DNA of 64,000 bases from Endocalyx cinctus (lineage: Eukaryota; Ascomycota; Sordariomycetes; Amphisphaeriales; Apiosporaceae), in contig BCKC01000004.1 in NCBI GenBank assembly GCA_001600455.1, positions 3,088,915 to 3,152,914 on the forward strand. The letters are read 5' to 3'. A program made the position numbers and the translations under genes. This document shows, piece after piece, positions 55,568 to 64,000 of this stretch (the stretch's first letter is position 1; every line of letters begins with the position of its first letter). Below the pieces are notes generated by a model. The model made no database searches and had not been told where the DNA came from. It saw only the letters and a program-made list of their open reading frames with translations.

Positions 55568-57157
55568 ATGGCTTACTCAATGTTGTGGAGGGCCACCAGA
55601 GCGATGGTCGGCAAGTCGCCCGAGCTACCCCACCATGTCTTGAAAGCCAGTACGCCATCAAACCCCGCGTCTCGAATTTCTATTATATCAAGACACTTCT
55701 CTGCCGCCCAGCTTTCCGGTAACTCTAGTACTCCTATTCTCGAAAATCCCACCGTTGTTTCCCCCCAAAGAAGAAATCTATCCACGTCACCATCCTTCAA
55801 CATGTCTTCTCAGCCCGCGCATTCGACTCTGCTCATCCCGGGCCCTATTGAGTTCGACGATGCCGTGTTGCAGTCCATGAGCCACTTCAGGTTGGTACCC
55901 GGTTATCCCATTACCCCCTGATCAATAGCCCCTATTCAGAACGAAACCTTACATATTTTTGTTAGCGAATCCCACGTCGGTCCTGGATTTGTAGCAACCT
56001 TCGGCGAGACCCTTTCCATGCTTCGCAAACTGTTCCAGACAACATCATCCACGTCGCAACCGTTTGTACTTTCGGGATCCGGTACCTTAGGCTGGGATTT
56101 AGTCGCGGCGAACCTTGTCGAGTCTGGAGAGGACGTCCTTGTTCTCAGCAGCGGTTACTTCAGCGATGGCTTCGCCGACTGCCTGAAGCTTTACGGCGCG
56201 AATGTCGATATCATCAAGGCCCCGGTCGGTAGCCGCCCGCAGTTGCCCGAAATCGAGCAGGCCTTGAAGAGCAAGAAGTACAAGATGATCACGGTGACAC
56301 ATGTCGACACCTCGACGGGTGTACTGAGCGACCTCAAGTCTCTCTCCGAGACGGTGCAGAAGGTTTCACCCGATACCCTGCTGATCGTGGATGGCGTGTG
56401 CAGTGTAGCCGGAGAGGAGATTGACTTCGACGCGTGGAAATTGGATGGTGTGGTAACTGCTAGTCAGAAGGCCATCGGATGCCCGGCGGGATTGTCGATA
56501 TCCATGTTTAGCGGAAAGGCCATGGACGCGTTCAAGGCCCGAAAGACCCAGCCCGCATCTTACTTCGCCTCGATGAAGAACTGGACTCCCAGTGAGTACT
56601 TTTTCATCAGCACTACGGTATGTATTATTAAGCACTACTAACGGAGAATAGTTATGCAAAACTACGAGGCCAAGAAGCCATCATACTTCGCGACCCCGTC
56701 GCCGCAACTGATACACGCTCTCCACACCGCGCTATCTCAGATTCTTACCAAGCCCCTTTCCGAACGATTCGCCAAGCACAAGGAGGTATCGGACAAGATT
56801 AAGAAGATGGTAACGGACTTAGGACTTAAGCAGGTGGCTGGTAACCCAGACGACCAGGCTCACCTTATGACGGCTATATACCTACCCGAAACTGTGAAAG
56901 CTACGGACCTGCTTCCTAAGCTCGCCAACAACGGTATCATCTTCGCCGGTGGTATTCATAAAGAAATTGCGACCAAATATGTTCGTTTCGGACATATGGG
57001 TGTCAGTGTGGTATGTGGCGGCCCCTCTTGAGCGATGGTAATCAAGAGATGAGTAAAGCTAACAAGGTTACAGACCGATCCCAACAGAGCCGATATTGAC
57101 AAGGCGATAACAGCATTGCAAAACGGTCTCGCAGACTGTGGATATCAGAAGGCATGA
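55568..57157 (+). CDS. AGX1: Alanine-glyoxylate / serine-pyruvate aminotransferase
   Basis: Four exons, 55568-55890, 55966-56591, 56652-57010 and 57074-57157, give 463 aa. This class-V PLP aminotransferase converts glyoxylate and alanine to glycine and pyruvate. Seen: LLIPGPIEF at the start of the catalytic fold, SHVGPGF, LSGSGTLGWD, the substrate-side VDGVCSVAGEEIDFD and the PLP lysine Lys276 in TASQKAIGCPAG. The first 78 residues form an Arg/Ser-rich extension (MLWRATRAM, ISRHFSAAQL), like a mitochondrial presequence. An in-frame ATG at 55802 (MSSQPAHSTLLIPGP) would give the bare enzyme. The C-terminus, CGYQKA, is not a peroxisomal PTS1. Exon 1 ends with a weaker donor, GTTGGT. Confidence 0.92.
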
Positions 57158-59175
57158 GCTAAATCCGCAGTTGGAGATAATTTGAGACTCCCTAGTATAT
57201 TTTAAGATGTTCACTCGACCCAAAAAAGAAGCACTGGAGTGAATGTCCTTAAAACATAGTATATATCTTCCACATCTTCCATATCAGCAATAGGAAGGTC
57301 CCATCCCAGCCAAACAAAGGTAGTATGTAAATGACATCGTGTTTTTGAGATTAGAAATAGAAGGCGGCAGATACAAAAGAAAGCATTAAATTAAGCACCG
57401 GGTCTTTTTCGCGTGTAACCAATGCATATGCATGTGCAGATACTTGATGTTTTTTTTTTTTTTTTTCGGCGATGACGAAACTCTCGATCATCTCATTTTT
57501 TCTTCTTTTCGGCAGAGACGGGACATTGTGGATAACCAGAAGAAGTAGGGGGAAAAAATTGGATTATGAAACTATTATGTATATATTATAAATATTGTTT
57601 CCACAAGGCAATTCTAAAATTAAAGCTGAAGGACTTGAAATAATTCGGTACCAGGAAATTGGAAAAAGACTGGCAGTTTCGTCGATCGATCAACAAAGCT
57701 CGGCTACAGATATCTTTAGTAACCTAAGGATGCATACATATATTTTAGGGCACTTAAGCAGTGTACTTAAGATGCAAAGATATCTAAGAGGCTTGTCGAA
57801 TAAGCCTGTACTATGTATGTACAAAGAACCGAATAAGCAAATCGATAAGATCTTATTTGTTATGTATTCCGAAGTATTTTATACAAAGGATAGCGCAAGA
57901 TGAAAATTGGTTATAGCTTGCCCAGATGCTTGACTTCATTTTATCTGTCTTGGGTATAGGTGCATAGAAGGTACTGTATGTAGATACATCCGTGGACGAT
58001 ACACTACGTAAATAATTATTAGGTATGCACTTAAGTAATTACCTACTAATTTCCAATTATAAAATATGAAAATAGAATTTTTCCTGCCACTTTATTCAGG
58101 GAATTTTGTTTACCAGGTAATGTTGTCCTGACCTTAGCAAGGTGCCAGCCTACCTGTACTTACCAGGTAACGCAATAGTAGAAGCCCTTGGTTACCTAGG
58201 TAGGCAGTTTAGATGATACTTAGGTACCTAGGACAAGTTGGTGATTGTTTACTTATATATTTCCGCTGTGAATATCAAAGTTAGATCATTCATTTTTCCT
58301 TGCCATTATCATCACCTCTTAAGTAGAATCACCAGCCTCGGTATATCACATTTCCCCTCTCATCTTAGAATTTGTTTACAAGAGATATACCAAGAAAAGA
58401 CAACAAAAAGGAAAAGGTAAAGAGAAGATTTCTTATTTCTTTACAGTTATTTACACCACATTACATCAATACTATAACTACCAAACTACTCGGTACTAGA
58501 ATGATTTCAGCCGCCATCACGGGTACTGTAACATCATATGTACATACTACCTAGGCTGCCTAGTAGATATGCACTTCAGCGTCTGTCTATTGGTAATTAT
58601 TCTAGTAGGGTAGATTGATAGGCCTGATAGGTAAGGATATCAGCTGTGAGGGGTACTTGGGATAAGTACTAGTGTAATGACACAACCTCCCCGGTATTAA
58701 TTAGGCGCTACAGCTGTTAAGCATACCTGAGCCTACCAGAATCGTCCACTGTCTACTTTTGTACCACACCTGCCAACGTACCAGCCCACCAACCCACCTT
58801 CAATCAACAATCTCCCCCACCTCATAGCCTTCGTTAACTCCTCCAAAACTATTTCTCGTCTGGCACTTGTTACATTGGATTTCTAACAGCCTTTTCTCGT
58901 CTTTTTTTTTTCTTTTAAACCACCGTCAGTCAAGTACTTCAGTAATAAAAGAAATACCCCATAGAAGATATTTCTTTACTTTTACTTTTCTTTTTTTCTT
59001 TGATCTGGGGTTTAACTAATTGTTTTCCAGGCTGCTCGCATCTAAAGAAGCTCCAGCCTTTTTTTTTTCTACATCACTCTTTTCGGTGCCAATACTGCGA
59101 GCACCTTCGTGATTTCTTAGGCGCGTTGCCTATCCCCGCCACCTCGATATCCTCTCAATCTTTGCACATCCTCAT
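57158..59175. other. Intergenic, aminotransferase / CRM1 promoter
   Basis: About 2.0 kb, AT-rich. It holds several CCTAGG-centred motifs (58195-58200, 58228-58233, 58550-58555) and a long pyrimidine-rich leader before CRM1 (58880-59160). Frames such as 57595-57903 have no family features. Confidence 0.5.
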
Positions 59176-62100
59176 ATGGCTCCCACAATCCAGGAGCTGG
59201 ACCTTATGGTCCAGTCCTTCTACGAAGCTCGAGGAGAGCAGGTAAGTTTCTATTATTGCCAATATATTTTTATTTCTTCACCGTCTCGGTTACTCCATAA
59301 ATAAATTATGAACTATTGCTAATATTCTGACCTTCCCCGCCCACAGCAAAAAGCTGCCCAAACTGCACTCAACCAGGTACGTGATGCGCCAACCTAGTTC
59401 CCCTCTCCTGTAACTCAACTAACTAACAATCTAAACGCGCAGTTCAAAGAAGACCCCGATGCCTGGCTTCTTGTCGACAAGATTCTCTCTGAATCGCAAC
59501 ATGCGCAGACTAAATGTAGGCCGTTACCTCCATACGATATGATTGACGAACGACGCTGACAAAGACAATAAAGACCTTGGTCTTCAGATATTGGACAATG
59601 TGATCATGACGAGATGGAAGGTCTTACCTCGCGACCAGTGCTTAGGTTTGTTTATTTCCCTGGTGGTCTAGGAGAGGAGAGAGAGCCTTATATATCTTAC
59701 TAATTATACTCCAGGTATTCGTAACTTCGTCGTCAACTATATCCTCCAGGCCTCGAGCACCGAAGAAGCTTTGAAATCCCAACGAACTCTCTTGAACAAG
59801 CTTAACCTCGTTCTCGTCTCTATCCTCAAACAAGACTGGCCCCATAACTGGCCTTCGTTCATTAATGAGATCATCTCCGCTTGCCGAACGAATCTTTCCA
59901 TCTGCGAAAACAACATGATCATTCTTCGTCTTTTATCCGAAGAGGTTTTCGATTACTCGGCCGATCAGATGACATCCGCCAAAACTAGAAACTTGAAAAC
60001 GACCATGTGCAACGAATTCTCGCAAATTTTCCAGCTGTGTCAGGAAATTCTAACTACTGCGAACCAGGCAAGTCTGGTAAAGGCGACTCTAGAGACACTT
60101 TTACGATTTTGCAACTGGATCCCGTTAGGATATATATTCGAGACTCCCCTGATCGAGACATTGCGATCTCGCTTCCTCGATGTTCCCGAATTCCGCAACG
60201 TTACCCTACAGGTTTTTACCGAAATTGGAGGCTTAGTGACGGGTGGCCCTGGTCAACCCAATGCCTACAGCGAACAGCTAGTTAAGATGTTTGTTGACGT
60301 TCTTACGACCATATCGAGCATCGTCCCGCTAGACCTCGACTTGAAGAGCACTTATCCTCAGAGTAACTCGAAGGATCAGGAGTTTTTACAGGATCTCGCA
60401 CTCTTCCTGTGTAACTTTTTCGGCCAACATGTCGACCTAGTTGAGAAACTTCCTAACCGGGATTTTCTCACCCATGGTCACTTCTACCTAATCCGTATAT
60501 CCCAAATCGAAGATCGGGAGATCTTTAAGATCTGCCTGGATTACTGGCTCAAGTTGGTACAAGAGCTTTATGAGGAAATGCAAGCTGCGCCTATGCAAGA
60601 GATGAACCCCCTTATGCTGGCTGGATCGACTAGTGGGGCGCCAAACCCAAGTCTTCTGGAAAGCCTACCTCTGCGCATGCACAAGTACAAGGAAGTGTTA
60701 TCGAACCTAAGGGTCGTCATGATCGAGAAGATGGTACGGCCTGAAGAAGTCCTCATTGTTGAAAACGATGAAGGTGAGATCGTGCGCGAGTTTGTCAAGG
60801 AGAGCGATACAGTGCAGCTATACAAGACGATACGAGAATGTCTTGTATATCTGACACATCTGGACGTTGTGGACACCGAAAACATAATGACAGATAAACT
60901 TCAGCACCAGGTGGATGGTTCCGAATGGTCGTGGCACAACTGCAACGTTTTATGCTGGGCCATCGGTTCCATTTCTCTAGCCATGAACGAGGAAACGGAA
61001 AAACGTTTCTTGGTAACCGTGATTAAAGATCTCCTTGGATTGACGGAGATGAAGCGTGGCAAAGATAACAAGGCGGTAGTGGCCAGTAACATAATGTATA
61101 TTGTTGGCCAGTATCCTCGCTTCCTGAAGGCTCATTGGAAATTCCTTAAGACGGTTGTCAACAAGCTTTTCGAATTTATGCACGAGTCCCATGAAGGTTA
61201 GTTTGTCTGTTACATATGACGTCTTGGCAATCGGTAATACTAACAACCAAACAGGAGTACAAGATATGGCCTGTGACACGTTTATCAAGATCGCGCGACA
61301 GTGCCGACGACACTTCGTGGCCTTACAACCCAATGAGAACGAGCCATTCATTGAGGAAATCGTACGGAATCTGCAGCGCATCACCTGCGACTTGACACCC
61401 CAACAGGTCCATACGTTCTACGAAGCCTGCGGGTATATGGTGGCTGCTCAGGGCAATAAACACCAACAGGAACGTCTACTAGCTGAGTTGATGAATGCCC
61501 CAAATGCCGCCTGGGACGAGATCATTAGAGCTGCCACACAAAATCCTCAGATTCTCCAAGATTCGGACACGATTAAGATCATAGGTAACATCATGAAGAC
61601 CAACGTCTCTGCATGTTCCTCTATCGGAGCGTATTTCGGTCCCCAGATAGGGAGAATATACATGGATATGCTCCAGATGTATCGCGCCACCAGTCAGCTG
61701 ATTTCTGAGGCGGTTGCCAGGGATGGTAAGTATTTGTTAATTCTATCGTCAGATGACTCATTAACACATTCTGTAGGTGATCTCGCGCCTCGAATGCCCA
61801 AGGTTCGCGGACTTAGAACAATCAAAAAGGAGATATTGAAGTTGATCGAGAGCTACGTCGACAAAGCCGAAGATCTACAAGCAGTCCGTCAACAGATGGT
61901 TCCTCAGCTACTAGACTCGGTTTTGGTTGACTACAACCGTAATGTCCCCGGCGCAAGAGATGCCGAGGTGCTTAAGGCCATGACCACTATCATTACGCGA
62001 CTAACTGTAAGTGTGCCAACGCTAGTCTCACGTCTACTCCTGCATTCGATGGTTGTGCTAACTTTACATTCAGGGTCTCATGGAGGACCAGGTTCCGGTC

Positions 62101-62946
62101 ATTATGCAAAACGTTTTCGAGTGCACATTGGAGATGATCAATAAGGACTTCTCTGAATTCCCCGAGCACCGAGTGGAATTCTTCAATCTCCTGAGAGCTA
62201 TTAATCTCCACTGTTTCCCAGCACTTCTCAAGCTAGACAATCGCCAGTTCAAGTTCGTCATCGACGCTTGTATGTGGGCAAGCAAGCATGATAATCGTGA
62301 TGTGGAGGGTGCTGGTCTAAACATGTGCCTGGAGCTCGTCACCAACATCGCGGAGAAAACCGATGTTCAGACAGCCAATGCTTTCTTCCAGCAGTTTTTC
62401 GTCACTATCCTTCAGGACGTCTTCTTTGTCCTCACGGATCCTGACCACAAGGCTGGATTCAAGACGCAGTCTATGCTCTTGATGCGCATGTTCTACTTTG
62501 TTTTGCCATCTGACGGCACCGCTCCGAAGATCCAGGGTCCGGTTTATATAGATCAAGCTCCGGCGGGAACGAGCAACAAGGACTTCTTGGCTGATTTTGT
62601 AGGCGGTCTATTGCGCAATGCTTTCCCCAACCTTCAAATGTTAGTATTGATCCATATACTCTCCGGCTTTTTCATGATATAACTAACATAAAGAATCATT
62701 AGCGCACAAATACAAGCATTTGTTGAGTGTCTATTTACACTAAACAATTCATATGAAAAATTCCGACTGCAAGTCCGCGACTTCTTGATTTCGCTGAAGG
62801 AGTTCGCAGGAGACAACGCAGACCTTTTCGTTGTCGAGAAGGAGTTAGAGGCACAGCAGAAGCTGACAGCGGAACACGAACGGAAAGCCAAGGTCGGCGG
62901 TTTGCTCAAACCCTCTGAAATCGATCAAGAAGACGACGAGTTGTGA
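59176..62946 (+). CDS. CRM1: Exportin-1 (CRM1), nuclear export receptor
   Basis: Nine exons: 59176-59241, 59347-59376, 59443-59515, 59574-59645, 59715-61196, 61255-61725, 61777-62006, 62074-62639 and 62703-62946. They give 1077 aa, the family size. CRM1 carries leucine-rich NES cargo out of the nucleus with Ran-GTP. Seen: the CRIME region near the N-terminus (LNKLNLVLVSILKQDWPHNW), the NES-groove block CWAIGSISLAMNEETEKRFL, then TVIKDLLGL-T-EMKRGKDNKA, IMYIVGQYPRFLKAHWKFLK and GVQDMACDTFIKIARQCRRH. The C-terminal acidic tail ends EIDQEDDEL. Thr524 occupies the position of the leptomycin-reactive cysteine of animals and fission yeast. Four small exons (30 to 73 nt) crowd the 5' end. The start follows a pyrimidine-rich leader. 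Confidence 0.96.
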
Positions 62947-64000
62947 CTGGGCGAAGAACTTCGGAACGAGTTCGCGCCACGCCACTGCTCAGATGTTACT
63001 GATACCCGGAAGCAATCTCACGGTGACGACTTCGATGGTTGGAATATTTATGGGTTATGAAAGCCACTGACAACATGTAGGAAGCCCCCATCAGTGATCA
63101 CGATACTGCCGTATGGCATCGCGTTTCCATAAATTATTTTCTAACATCTATGATACCAAGAACTCGACATGGGCAGCATTTGCAGCTGCTTATGCCCGGT
63201 TCTCTCCTAGAGGCAGGATGATAGCTGCTGCGGTCTAGGTAACTTTTTCTCATTTGTCTAAAGCTGGAATCGGGTGACGAGGATATAACCCTACTAGGTG
63301 GTATGAGGAAGGGGTCATAATTTCCCGAGTCAGAGAGTTCGTACAAAGGAGACAGACAAGCAAACCAAAAAAAAAAAAAGGGGAGATCGACTGTAAGGAT
63401 TGATAGCCGATGTAGTAGTGTAGATACCTAAAGGTCATTAGAGAGGTGGTCGCTACAGAGTGAGCTGGGCTATAACTAGGTATGACCACCAAAGCAGAAA
63501 TGTAGACTGACAAATTGGTGTAATCGCTCGCGTCAAAGTATAAATTGTGAGATAACTATAGTCTTCCTCGGCATGACGGTGATAATAGGAATAGAGGATT
63601 AAATTGTTTTCGACGGAGATGCCTCATTTGCATTTTGTAGGCTTTGTGGGATGATGAAGTCGTATACCATTATCTCGATATCCATAATCATATCTACAAC
63701 CTACCATGCCACCTCCCTAACTACGTCCCATAATTATAGAGTAATGACTCATCGAGAAGACAATGAACGTGCATAGCGCAAGTGGACTTTCATTGTGGAA
63801 ACGGATGCACAGCCAGAGACTGGGCAGATTACGTGCACGGGGTTAGCACCGAGGGAGAAGCAAGTATATCGAGGCTGATGGTCTTCGTTCTTGACGTCTG
63901 TTCTACTCTGTCTAGAATAATAAAAGGTGAGTCCTCAATATTTCAGAGCTCGAAGTGTATCTAGGAGGTGACCTTGAACAGTTGCGAGAGCCCATGGTAA
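62947..64000. other. 3' flank of CRM1 to window end
   Basis: About 1.05 kb with only short frames of no recognisable family. No gene called; a gene entering from the right edge cannot be excluded. Confidence 0.5.

Overview
The window is nuclear DNA of a filamentous ascomycete (Pezizomycotina, most likely Sordariomycetes or a close class). The basis is that coding genes are split by short introns (about 50 to 190 nt) with GTRNGT-like donors, CTAAC/CTGAC-type branch sites and YAG acceptors. The gene set also fits: a PHO81/NUC-2-type SPX-ankyrin protein, DASH subunit DAD2, shugoshin, a LaeA-like methyltransferase and a P450. Intergenic DNA is AT-rich with many poly(A/T) runs. The class-level placement is inference. 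I rebuilt gene models by joining exons; in every multi-exon model the exon lengths sum to a multiple of three.

Layout: 1-556 end of RRP12 (+); 1360-2352 VTI1 (-); 4248-5923 FAD amine-oxidoreductase (+); 6343-7453 COX11 (+); 7670-9465 LaeA-like methyltransferase (-); 10605-11155 broken glutamine-synthetase-like relic (-); 12551-13225 small multi-pass membrane protein (+); 13877-17495 PHO81-like CDK inhibitor (-); 20006-21917 cytochrome P450 (-); 22852-24304 CUE5-like ubiquitin/Atg8 adaptor (-); 24830-26884 DHX35-like DEAH helicase (+); 29185-31524 and 35996-37285 two single-pass membrane proteins (+); 38733-39112 assembly gap; 39180-41916 carboxylesterase, probably membrane-anchored (-); 43359-44615 amidohydrolase (-); 45507-47764 TPX2-like protein (-); 48925-49524 DAD2 (-); 50227-52728 shugoshin (+); 53496-54303 VPS29 (-); 55568-57157 alanine-glyoxylate aminotransferase (+); 59176-62946 exportin CRM1 (+).

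Most genes are unrelated housekeeping genes in separate transcription units. No secondary-metabolite cluster is evident: the P450 and the LaeA-like gene lie far apart with no core synthase. The one functional neighbourhood I see is 45.5-52.7 kb, where a TPX2-like gene, DAD2 and shugoshin lie side by side. All three are predicted to act in mitosis, and DAD2 and shugoshin are divergently transcribed from one 0.7-kb spacer.

I found no convincing new multi-gene system. The observations most worth a second look are: a start codon split by an intron in the PHO81 homologue; a glutamine-synthetase relic that lost its catalytic centre; a probable false duplication around the sequence gap; an extra upstream anchor exon for the esterase; a decayed copy of a VPS29 exon; introns that can be read through without a stop; and enriched short intergenic motifs. 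I recognised no tRNA, rRNA, transposon or CRISPR array.
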